A stretch of 16,665 nucleotides of DNA from Chrysochromulina tobinii (taxonomy: Eukaryota > Haptophyta > Prymnesiales > Chrysochromulinaceae), in assembly GCA_001275005.1 (NCBI GenBank), contig JWZX01001994.1, positions 1 to 16,665 of the forward strand. Direction: 5' to 3'. The notes under the pieces were generated by a model. It was not told where the DNA came from. It did no database searches and was given only the letters and a program-made list of their open reading frames with translations. A program made the position numbers and the translations under genes. Positions 7,118 through 16,415 of this stretch are shown here, one piece after another; within the stretch, counting starts at the first letter, position 1; each line of letters begins with the position of its first letter.

Positions 7118-7726
7118 CGGCGCGTGCGCGTTCGCCGCGAGGCGGAGCGGGCAGGGTGCTCGCTTTTGGGTGGCGATCGCGGCATCGCGCGTGCCCTTTC
7201 CTGCTGTGGTGCGGCTTTGCGGATCACCAGACGCGTCTGTACATTAAGGTGCAGGCGCTTGCGCAGATGGCTGCGGTGGCGCCTGCGGAGCCTGCGGAGC
7301 CTGCGGAGCCTGCGGAGGTGGCTGACGCGTTTCAGCGGACCCTCTTTCTGACAATTTGCTGAGTTAGAGAGTTACCGTACGCCATACATGTGGGCAATCT
7401 GCGGCGTATCGCATCTGGCCGGCTATGCTGTCTTCAGTGCCTGCGACGGCGGCGACGACGACTACCACGACTTGGTGTGATCTCGGCTGTGTCGGCCCTT
7501 CTTGGCGGGCCGGGGGCTCGCAGAGACCGCAAAAGTTGTGACGAGCTGACGACACGGCGTCGACTGTCGCTCTGATGTGATGGCTGGTTAATTCCGGATG
7601 CCGAGGTGCGTCAGCCGGTTGCGTGTGAGGTTCAAAACGGCACGAGAATGGCGATCGATGCCATTCTCGTCAACTCCAAGATGAAAGAGGTCATCTCCTC
7701 GGCAACTGCCTCTCGTGCAAACCGCC
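7118..7726. other. Interval with no assigned gene; short alanine/proline repeat
   Basis: No gene can be supported. A plus-strand frame ending at 7362 includes W-C-G-F-A-D-H-Q-T-R-L-Y-I-K followed by a P-A-E repeat and could be an exon, but no start or matching splice sites stand out. From 7363 to 7684 the frames are short and biased. From 7685 onward the frame used by exon 1 of the SAM-cyclin gene is open, so that exon might begin upstream of the ATG I chose. Confidence 0.4.
7281..7316 (+). repeat. Four exact copies of a 9-base tandem repeat
   Basis: GCCTGCGGA is repeated four times without mismatch (7281-7289, 7290-7298, 7299-7307, 7308-7316). In one frame it encodes a repeating P-A-E tripeptide. 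The nine-base unit keeps any frame intact, which is compatible with, but not proof of, coding. Confidence 0.85.
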
Positions 7727-10671
7727 ATGCGCCGCGTCCCTAAGCCAGCAACGAAGCAGATCACAATCGTTCCGACTGCCAAACCGCCATCAAGCAAGCG
7801 CGAGCTCCATGTGGCTCTCGCCGATCACGGCCTGCAGCAGTGCGTGCCACGCCCACGCGCGCAGCCGCGCACGCGGACGCGGGCCAACCGCCCGCCCTTC
7901 AAGCCAAGCCGCCCGCACGCATTCAATGACCGAAGCTGACTCACCTTGCTCTCCTCAGGTACCGGCGCCGCCTTGAAGAAATGGGTTTCACCTTTGTCCA
8001 CCAGATCCTGCGCCTGGGCCGCGGTGAGAAGCTCGATGAGCTGCTCGACCAGCTGAATCCGATGCCAGGCCACCGCGTGCGGCTGCTCAACTTTGCGGAG
8101 GAGGAGCGCGCGCGCGCGCAGCTCAACCGCATCGCGCCAGTCAAGCCACCCTCCGCCTCCGTGCTCACGGCCATCAGCCAGCAGCCCGCGCTCACGCAGA
8201 GCGCCGAGGAGGACGCGCTCGAGTGCCTCGCGCCCGCCTGTTGGGACCTGGAGCCGCCTTCGCAGGGCCGCGCCTCGGTGCTGACGCACATCTCGAGCGG
8301 CGGCCCCGCGCGCCGTGCCGATAGCGCTGGTCGCATGGCGCACCACGCCACCGGCGCAGCCGTGTACGCGGCCGCCGCGGCCGCGAACGGCTGCAACGCC
8401 GGCGGCACGTTCGCCGCTGCACGTGGCATGGCACCGGCGAGTCGTACGAAGCCGCGCGGCGGTGCGGCGCCGACGCCAGCGCCGGGGGCTACCAAGAAGC
8501 ATACGTACAAATACGCCACGGCCGCCGACGCCGCCGCCGCCGCCGTCGCCGCTGCGGGCGTCGCCGCCGCTGCCGCGGGAGTGCTTCCATCGTACCTTCC
8601 TCGTCAAGGGAGGTCATCGGAGATCGGCGCGTCCGCGGGCGCTGCACGTCGTCCTGGGGTCAAGGGCAATCCTGAGGGCGGCGCCCCCCTCACGCGGCGT
8701 GCCGGCGCGCCGCCGGCGCACAGTCGGGCCGTGCTGCCGCCGTCGGCTGAGAATGCCGAGGAGGAGGAGGCGGCGGCGATGGCGTTCCTCCGCGCGTCCT
8801 GGTCACGCGAGATGCTCAGTGCGGTGCGCGACGACAACGCGGCGGCGGCGGCGGCGATGGCAGTGCACGCCGAGGTGCGCGGCTGGCGCGCCGAGGCGGC
8901 TGAGCGGTACGGCAGCGGCGGCGCGCCGGCGGGCGTGCTCCTCGACAGCGCTGCGGCGTCGGTCGCGAGCCTGCGCGCTACGGTGCATTACGAGGATGAC
9001 TTCGAGGAGGATGAGGGGCAGGAGGCCGAGGAGGACGCGGCGGCGGACGCGGCGGCGGATGCGGCGGCGGACGCGGCGGCCTCGCCCAGCGGCAACTCGG
9101 ACAAGGAGAATGCGCGCGCGACCAGCACGCAGGACCTTGCTGATGTGCAGCGCCAGTACCTGGCCGCGATGCAACGCCGCAGTGCCACGCCGCCCGCCGC
9201 GCCGGCCGTGTCTGGCGGCGCCCCGGTGCCCGCGCCGGCGCCGATCCAGTCGCTCACGCCGCGCGGCAAAGGTGGCGTCGACGCCTCCTCCGAGGCGGCG
9301 CTGCGAAAGGGCAAGGTGCTCAGCCCCTCGACCGGCAAGGCGGAGCGCCCGCGCCGTCGCTCGATGCTCGCCAATTCAGTGGACACGTTCGCTCCCCAGC
9401 GTGGCCTGCTCTGGCAGCCAGATCGGAAGGAGGTGTACACGTCTGTCGCTTTCGTCCTCCACAAGCACATCGAGCTCAACGGCCGCTACCTGCTGGTGCG
9501 CACGCCGCAGCCGCTCGCCGCCACGATGTCGGCCGCCCCAGATCGGCGCGCGGACGTGGTGGACCAGTCGCCCGACTCGGTCCTCCCTCCGAGTGCGCAC
9601 GCAGCCACCGAGGGCAAGGGCCGCTCGCGATCGGCGGTGCATTGGGAGGAGGCGAGCGATGAGGGATGGGCCGAGGCCGAAGGAGAGACGCCACTGCCGC
9701 TGCACCCTTTGCAGCAGCCCGACATGGCCGTGTCGCCCGACATGCCGGCCGCGGTTCGCCACGCGTTCCTCCAAGGGGCGCGATCGATGAATGGGCTACG
9801 CTATTCCGTAGAGCTCTCGCCGGTGGCCGAGGGCGCTGCCGAGGGGCGCCGGCGCATCCGTTCGGCACGAGGCCCTGCCGAGGCCCCCGCCAGTCCGATG
9901 AAGGGTCGTCTTGCGCCCGAGTCCGCCGCGCTCTATGCTGAGTGGGCGGACGCCGAGTGGGCGCAGCCCGACGAACCCGAAGACGAGCAGTCGTACGCCT
10001 CCGACTCGGAGGGGGGTGAGTACGACGAGCCCTCGTCGGGGGATTGGGACGCGTGCGAGTGGCAGCCGTCGGCCGACACGTTTGCAATCTTCGACGAGTC
10101 GCGCACGACCATCCGACGCACGGACGGCACGCCGGCCGGCCCGCTGCTCGCTCCCGAGACGGCGCAGCGCCCGCCCTGCTTCAACGAGGTCTCCAATTAC
10201 ATCCGCGCGCTCTGCCAATCGGCCCGGATGGGAGCGGAGGCGTCGGTGGTCGCACTCGCGTACATCGAGCGGCTCGTGTCCTCAGCAGCCTTCCCGCTGC
10301 ACGGAGGCACGTGGAGGCGCTGCTGCCTCGCCGCGTGGCTCCTCGCGTCCAAGATGTGGGACGATGAATGCCTCGAGTCGCCCCAGTACGCGGCGCTCTT
10401 CGGCTACTGCGCCGACGACGTCAACGCCCTCGAGCAAAGTTTCGTCGAGGCGATCAACTACCGACTCGCGCTCTCTTCGGCGGAGTACGCGCGCTACTAC
10501 TACAGCCTACGCAGCATCTGCCAGACTACGACCGACGACTTCCCGCTTCGGCCCCTCGACGCCGAGCTCGACGCGAAGCTCGAGCGCAAGGCGATCTTTG
10601 TCAACGGCGCCTTCCGCGCCCTCACCTGGGGCAAGGTGCTCGACGCCGCCGACCTGAGCCGCAGCATGTGA
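7727..10671 (+). CDS. SAM-domain protein with C-terminal cyclin Y-like cyclin box (two exons)
   Basis: The model joins 7727-7839 to 7959-10671, giving 941 residues. Splicing CA|GTGCGT at 7840 to CTCCTCAG|GT at 7958 restores codon CAG and creates a SAM-like domain at about 23-85: a helix with A-D-H-G-L-Q-Q, then Y-R-R-R-L-E-E-M-G-F, then M-P-G-H-R-V-R-L-L. Residues 100-770 are low complexity and probably disordered, with D-A-A-A repeats, acidic patches and Ser/Pro sites. Residues 776-931 form a cyclin box closest to cyclin Y: Y-I-R-x-L near the start, V-A-L-A-Y-I-E-R-L, W-R-R...A-S-K-M-W-D-D-E, L-E-Q-S-F-V-E, Y-A-R-Y-Y-Y-x-L-R and F-P-L-R-P-L. Cyclin Y activates CDK14/16-type kinases at membranes; partner and location here are unknown. 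The upstream stop at 7682 and ATG at 7727 support the start, but earlier exons remain possible. Confidence 0.8.
7840..7958 (+). other. Intron (119 bases, phase 2) inside the SAM domain
   Basis: The donor is CA|GTGCGT and the acceptor CTTGCTCTCCTCAG|GTAC, with CTGAC at 7936-7940 as a possible branch site. The unspliced upstream frame diverges into arginine/proline-rich sequence, and the downstream frame meets a stop at 7927-7929. Removing the intron rebuilds codon CAG and a continuous SAM-domain helix, which is the main evidence. Confidence 0.75.
9034..9081 (+). repeat. 12-base tandem repeat encoding D-A-A-A
   Basis: About four copies of a GACGCGGCGGCG-type unit, with one GAT variant, encode repeating Asp-Ala-Ala-Ala within the disordered part of the SAM-cyclin protein. 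The unit length preserves frame, so copy number may vary between strains. Confidence 0.8.
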
Positions 10672-11162
10672 GTGCGCTGCCCCAGCTTTGGACGACGATG
10701 CCGTTACGACGCCGCCCTAGAGCCGACGCGCGACGGGCAGCGAGGGAGGTGAGGACTGGCACAGTGGGACACGGAAAGTGTAACTAGTGTCACAGGGACA
10801 ACAGGGCGGTCGGGTGAAGAGTGAGGGGTGTTCGTGTATGGCGGTCACTGGTTCGTGGTTGGGATTCATAGTACATAGAAGAACGGTACCTCGCTCCTCG
10901 GTTATACCTCGGTCGGCCGGTAGATCTCTGAATGAGCGCGTTCTTTTTAACGCGCGAACGTCTGCCGATGGCGATATCGGATATGCCCACGCAAGGTATT
11001 GTCAATTTCGCGCAAATAAACGTGACTCGTCGCAGCTCGCACCCTCGAGCTTCATGCACCGCCCATGAGCCCACGATGCACGAAGGGCGGTCTGCCGGTG
11101 GAGGTCGATCCGTAAGTCGATCTCGTCCGTAGATGTTACCGTACTTTTGAGACGCGTATTGA

Positions 11163-11186
11163 GATCGAGTGATCGAGCGATCGAGC
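11163..11186 (+). repeat. Three tandem copies of an 8-base unit
   Basis: GATCGAGT, GATCGAGC and GATCGAGC follow one another directly. The unit length of eight is not a multiple of three, consistent with non-coding DNA. Confidence 0.8.
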
Positions 11187-11220
11187 GGAGGACATGCATC
11201 TCTTCTCACTATAATTTTTA

Positions 11221-11265
11221 TAAAGTCCGTAAGACTTTAAGTCCGGAACACCCGAAAGCCGGGTG
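11221..11265. other. Two adjacent stem-loops
   Basis: The first is TAAAGTC-CGTAA-GACTTTA (11221-11239; 7-bp stem, 5-base loop). The second is CACCCG-AAAGC-CGGGTG (11249-11265; 6-bp stem, 5-base loop). They are preceded by an A/T-rich patch and followed by GC-rich sequence. They could belong to a small structured RNA or a transposon end; no tRNA, snRNA or snoRNA fold was recognised. Confidence 0.55.
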
Positions 11266-11556
11266 AAGCGCCCCCACATGTATCGACCCCGCCTCTGCGG
11301 ACGCCCCGGTGTGTCGGCCTACACGGCCCCGGGCGTTGGCGGCTCGTCCCGATGCCTTCCCAGCTGCCATCGCCTGCGCGTCATCCTCACACATTAAGTT
11401 ATCAATATTGTTCCGGATTTGGCTCTGCATAGATCATTAGATTTGCCCATCGTGCATGCATGTGTGGCTTCTTTCTGAGTATCTACGCACTGTGGCGACT
11501 CCGATGATTTTCCATTCTAACGTCGCCTAGTACTGCTGGTTGATCAAGGCAGCCAC

Positions 11557-12883
11557 ATGCACGCGCCGTTTGCGGTCGTGCACGCGCTGTTTGCGCTGTT
11601 TGCGGTTGCGCCGACGGAAACAGCACTGGCGCACGGCTTCAAACCAGGAAGATCTTCTACAGAACTAGTGTGGCACCACACATCCCTCCCGCCAACTTCG
11701 TCGCCGACGCCACCGCTGCCGCCGCCCAAAGAGGGTGCCATGGTAAGTGCCATGGTCCCTTCATTCGCCAATTCGTCCGGTCAATGGCAAAGGGCCTTGC
11801 CACGTTTCGATTCCCTCAAAGCTCTATGTGCCGAGCCCTTTTGGAAAGGCTACTTGGACGCAGTTTACGGCGGCGCACTTGATTTCCCAATCGACCTGCG
11901 GCGCCTTTGGTTCTTTTACATCAACTATCTGCATATTCGCCCGCCCGCGTCACTTCCATTTCTCAGCACGGAGCTGAAAATGCCAGCCGACGACGACGGC
12001 GCCATCCGGACGTTTGCTCAAGCCTTGAAGCATCGCACCTTCTGGACGGGCAGAAAGCACCTTGACGCCTACCAATTGACGACAGCCTGCAGCAAGGGGG
12101 GCGGCGCTGGCTGCGGCCGGGCCGTTGTCTGGACATACATGTTCCTGAGCAACGGGTCAACCGAGGTTTTCGGTGCTGCCGGTGTCGCAGATCACACTCG
12201 AGTCGAGGTGTACCACTGCGCCGCCTTCCGCGATGGCGCAGAGTGTAATGCGCCCTGACTGCAACACGAACCCACGAGACGCTGCGCTCTAAGCCTACTC
12301 GAAGCCAAGGAGACTGTGTATTAAGCAGACTGATTAATATGTTGCCTGCGTGTGCTGTCGTGCAGATTGGATGTACCTCGCAGTGGGCAGTGGCATCTTC
12401 TACGATGTAGGTCGAAGCTTTCGATGGCTCGGCGTTGAAATGGGGAAGCACGTACCGATGCTGGAAAACGTGGCGAACATTTCGCTTTCCCATAGGGCTA
12501 TACTGCCTCTGATCCTGCAGGCTCAATATGATGCATTCATGAGCCTACGCAAACAGGGCTATGATTCGGTGCAGTTTCCGCTCACCTGGGAGAATAACAT
12601 GTGGAAGTATGAGATCGTTGACATTCGTACGTTGGATGCTATTTCTTCGTATGACATGCGTAAGAACGATTCGAACCCTGGTCGGAAGGCATGCCCACCA
12701 AGCGGAGTTGCCGCGCACTTTTTCAGCGGGTGGGGAGGCAAATACCCTTGTGTGTGTCAGGAGGAGTCACGTGCCTGCTTGAACTGCGGCGCCGACGGTC
12801 CTGACCCTGGTGCTCGGCCCAGCGATTTCCTGGTCCAGTCTCGCTTCGGATCTTCTGTGCGTACACAGTGTGCGCGCGTGTAG
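11557..12883 (+). CDS. Secreted protein of unknown function (two exons)
   Basis: The model joins 11557-12244 to 12366-12883 and gives 401 residues. The N-terminus (about 1-25) is a clear signal peptide with a leucine/phenylalanine/alanine core and a likely cleavage near A-L-A. A short Ser/Pro-rich stretch follows (about 43-58), then a globular region rich in Trp/Tyr/Phe, including W-F-F-Y-I-N-Y-L-H-I. Possible N-glycosylation sites N-S-S, N-G-S and N-I-S support passage through the secretory pathway. The C-terminal about 80 residues hold several cysteines (C-V-C, C-L-N-C), suggesting a disulfide-bonded end. Joining the exons creates D-G-A-E-Y-W-M-Y-L-A-V-G-S-G-I-F-Y-D-V-G across the junction, smooth protein-like sequence. 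No family is recognised and I assign no function. The gene lies on the same strand as the secreted lipase, about 600 bases upstream. Confidence 0.7.
12245..12365 (+). other. Intron (121 bases, phase 1) in the secreted-protein gene
   Basis: The donor is GAGT|GTAATG at 12245 and the acceptor TGCTGTCGTGCAG|ATTGG at 12365, with ACTGATTAAT at about 12329-12338 as a plausible branch site. The upstream frame reads into a TGA at 12256-12258 without splicing. The alternative donor two bases earlier (GTGTAA at 12243) would shift the downstream exon into a frame that soon stops, so it is not used in this model. Confidence 0.75.
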
Positions 12884-13480
12884 TTGACTGACGTGCATGG
12901 TTGCCGACTGCGCGCGAGTTAATGCGCGCGAGGGATACGCGAGGGATGGACTCTGCGCGCTCCGCGCTGTGTGCGACCACCGCAGAAACATCTCTGGCGA
13001 GAGTGGGTGCAGTTTGAGGTCCGCAAGATGCGTCTAAATCGTAAATGAGTGAACATGACCCGCACGAAAGACGAGAATCAGAATGTAGACACAGAATCGT
13101 ACACATGTAATCTATCTCTGTGTACTATTATCTATGGTTTGGCGGGTGCAGCCGCGCAAGCACAAGCAAGCAAGTTAGTACTAGTTGAGCAGCGTCTGCC
13201 CCCGAAACCTCGCAGCAGTGCCCGGTCTGGGTGCCCCCCATTGATAGGAGACGGAAGCACAACGTCATTTGGATTTAACTTGACGTGATGTGATTTGATT
13301 AACCTGAATTGAGTTGACAAACTAGTCATTATTCGAGCACCAAAAACGAATCGCGTAAAGGAGATGCAGAAAAGCACGATTTCTTCATTCCACAGCAAGA
13401 CTCAGCGCAATGGCAATCCTGCAAGAGCGTCGCCAAACGACGTGGAGGGAGGCTCGGCGCCGCTTCCGCGGAATTCCTAA
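12884..13480. other. Non-coding interval upstream of the lipase gene
   Basis: No gene is supported. The left part is presumably the 3' region of the secreted-protein gene. The right part, which is more A/T-rich (about 13255-13400, with TTGATT/TGACGTGATGTGAT-type words), probably carries the promoter and leader of the lipase gene. A stop codon TAA (13478-13480) lies directly before its ATG, in frame, so the lipase start cannot extend further upstream without an intron. Confidence 0.55.
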
Positions 13481-16372
13481 ATGACGCCGCACCGGATCCT
13501 CCTAGTTGCCGCAGTGGCAATCGCCGTTTCCAACCAGGTGGTCACGGGGGGATGCACGAATACGTGTACATATTCGACAGATGGAAGTTGCGATGATGGA
13601 GGGTGGGGCTCAGAGTTCAGCTCTTGCGACATTGGCACCGACTGCATAGACTGCGGCACTCGCGCAGCACTTTGCTCCAACACCTGTTCATACGCGAGCG
13701 ATGGTGTTTGCGACGAGGGTGGTCCCGGATCACAGTACAGTGTGTGCGTACTCGGCTCCGACTGCTTCGACTGCAACCAGCGCATCAGCCGCATCCCCAC
13801 TTCTTCTGCGCTCGCCGCCTCGGCCTCGATTCCGGGGTCGCCTTCTGATTGGGGACTGGCAGTGGCATCCGATGTGCAGGCTGCTCGCGAGCACGACGCG
13901 CATGCTCTTCGGCGCCTGTTCGGGTGGTCATACTCGCCTCCATCCCCCCCAAGGCCGCCCAAGCCCCCGCCACGGCCGCCACCACCAAGGCCGCCCCCGC
14001 CACGGCCGCCCCCGCCACGGAAGCCCCCGCCGCGGCCGCCCCCGCCACGGCCGCCCCCGCCGCCACCATCAGATCTGTGCCGTGAAGATAGCACCTGCAG
14101 CTCTCGCGGGCAGCGCTTCTCATGCGCATGCTGGTCGACATGCAGCTGCTTACAGAGCGGGCGGCTGTGTGATGCCGTCGGCGGCTGGGCACAGCCCTTG
14201 CCCGACTTTAGCCGGAGCTCAGACTACGGCTGCTCTTACGGGGTCGTGTGCTCTAATGTACGCGCCCTCTGTCTTTACCTTCCCGCGCCTCCGCCTCCAC
14301 CGCCGCCGCCCCCCCGGCCGCCGCCCCCATATCCTCCGGGCGTGAATGGTCTCAGCAGTGGCGGTCTATGCATCGTCCATCATCAGTGCAGCAGCGGGAT
14401 GGATTCCACTCCTCCCGAGTATTGCGCGGCCGTGCCATCTGGATGTTCTGAAACGTGCCAATATTCAAAAGATGGCGAGTGCGACGATGGGGGCCCGGGC
14501 AGCGAAACCGCTAACTGTCCTTTGGGCAGCGACTGCACAGATTGTGGGGCACGAAGCGTGTGCCGGCCGTGCTCCCCCGAACTTGAACTTCCATGCACGC
14601 TCTTTCCCTCTGTTGATGGGCTATGCCCGCCTCGATGCCGGCTGGCGAATGCAGGCTACACGCTGCGACGCCACCCGCACTGCAACACTGAGTGTGGCGA
14701 GCCCGCTGGCCTTGCGCACGTGGTTGCGCCGCCACGGTCGTCGCATCCGGTGTCTCTTGATCATTGCTACAAGTGCACGCGCACTGCTGGGACCGCGCGG
14801 CGCATCTGCCGTGCGAATGAATATGACATCGGTGCTGCTGTCTCACCGTTACAAAACATCGGTTGGTGGCAGTCTGCAGTTCAATCCACGGACATTTGCA
14901 CTGTGGACGACAGCGCATGCGATTGTTGCTTCGTCTTCATGTGTGGCTTGCGTGAAGCCTCGCCTCCCAGCCCACCTGCCCAACCGTTCCCACCGATGCT
15001 TCCACGGCCACCCGGTCGTGGATACGATCTTCACGACTGGTCGGTGGGCGTGCTCGAGCAAACATACGACGAGCGTGCTGCAATGAGGCTGCAAGTTTTA
15101 GCTGCAATCGCATATGAGGACATGGACGTGGTGGGCGAAAAGCTGCGCGACTTTTTCTGTGGAACCTATGTGCCGCATTGTGGTGACGGATATCCCGATG
15201 ACAAAGGCGTCGGCTCCAATGGGTACGGTCGACCACCTGCTTTCAGCAACTTGATCGACCGTACTCGCGTCGCCAGCCCAACCTGCCGAAGTACTCATCG
15301 GTGCAGCTACACTTGGTCAGACATCGACGGCATCTCGTGGAGCTACTTCAGGTTCGATATCGAGGGTTCGATCACTGGTGCGTCCTACGGCAGCAATGCG
15401 GCACTGGCGCTGTATGATCACGTTGCTGATGTCACTGTGGTGGCCTTTAGGGGCACCAGCACGAATGCGGAAATATTGTCGGACGTCACCATTCTCCCGT
15501 CCACGATGCCTGGCACGGACGCCTGGGTACATGGAGGCTTCTATGCGTCGTACCAGAGAGTCTACAGTGGAGGGGAATCGGGCACCAAGCGTCGTCATCT
15601 CTGGGGTGGCTTTGATGGCGATATGACCGTCCGCTGCCGTGACCACCTTGGCAGTACTTCTTGCTCCGAGACGACTATCCGGAGCTGGATGGCGCGTTAT
15701 CACAAGACCTCGAGCAAGCTTATGCTCACTGGCCACTCGCTTGGTGGGGCAATGGCCACAATTGCTGCTCTACATATGCAAGTCGATCCAGCTGCACCTA
15801 TCGTTTCAGGCTATCGTTTCAGACCCAGGCCATCAGTTCTTCTCACATTTGCTGCTCCGCGTGCCGGGATGACGAATTTCGCAAATGCCTTGACTTCGGG
15901 TGCGAAGAAAGTCCCGGGCATCTGGCGTGTGACGAGAGCTCAGGACCCGGTCACTGCAGTGCCTGGGCGCGATCTGGGTTACCGACACGTACCTCACGTG
16001 ATCTTCTATCCGGGCGGACAGGCCCCATATCGGCAGTGTGCTGACTATTGCACAGCTTACGACTGTTACGAGGACGACGCTTGCTCATTCCGTGGCTCGC
16101 TTTTGGGAGCCACGGGTGAGTACACGATAGATATCCACACCGAGATGAACTACTATATACAGCCACATTTTCATGGTTGCACCGATTCATGCCCCACGGT
16201 CAACGGCGTCGGCGCCCCGCTAGTCCGTGACAATGTGTACCATCGACACCTTCACCCCCCCCGCGCCCGCCACCGCCACCGCCGCCTGCGCCGCCTCCGC
16301 TCTCACCGCCCCCCTCGCCCTTGCCGCCACCACCCTCACCGCCACCATCGCCCATGCTGCCACCGCCGCCCT

Positions 16373-16415
<43 letters not shown>

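Larger units (their letters stand above)
10672..11556. other. Non-coding interval between the SAM-cyclin and secreted-protein genes
   Basis: I find no gene. The first part should hold the 3' untranslated region of the SAM-cyclin gene and the last part the promoter of the gene at 11557. The interval contains a triple 8-base repeat (11163-11186), two adjacent hairpins (11221-11265) and an A/T-rich patch (11211-11224). The frames covering it are short, overlap on both strands and show no domain. Confidence 0.6.

Noticed and set aside
8315-9790. Long plus-strand frame over the SAM-cyclin gene
   Set aside because: It is an Arg-rich shadow of the real frame, typical of GC-rich coding DNA.
10014-10024. 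GTGAGT inside the SAM-cyclin coding region, resembling a splice donor
   Set aside because: The reading frame continues into the cyclin box without interruption and with sensible acidic sequence, so no intron is needed.
11218-11430. Minus-strand 70-codon frame in the interval before the secreted-protein gene
   Set aside because: It is short, has no domain, and overlaps the two stem-loops; nothing supports coding.
11532-11553. CTGGTTGATC word resembling the 5' end of 18S rRNA
   Set aside because: Similarity covers only about ten bases and the following sequence is a signal peptide coding region, not rRNA.
13477-14094. Minus-strand Gly-rich frame opposite the lipase linker
   Set aside because: It is the antisense of the R-P-P-P-P repeat; the sense frame has a signal peptide and conserved Cys modules.
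16116-16162. Possible 47-base intron (GTGAGT...TATATACAG) in the lipase
   Set aside because: It would remove the H-T-E-M-N-Y-Y segment carrying the expected catalytic His and lead to a stop at 16228.
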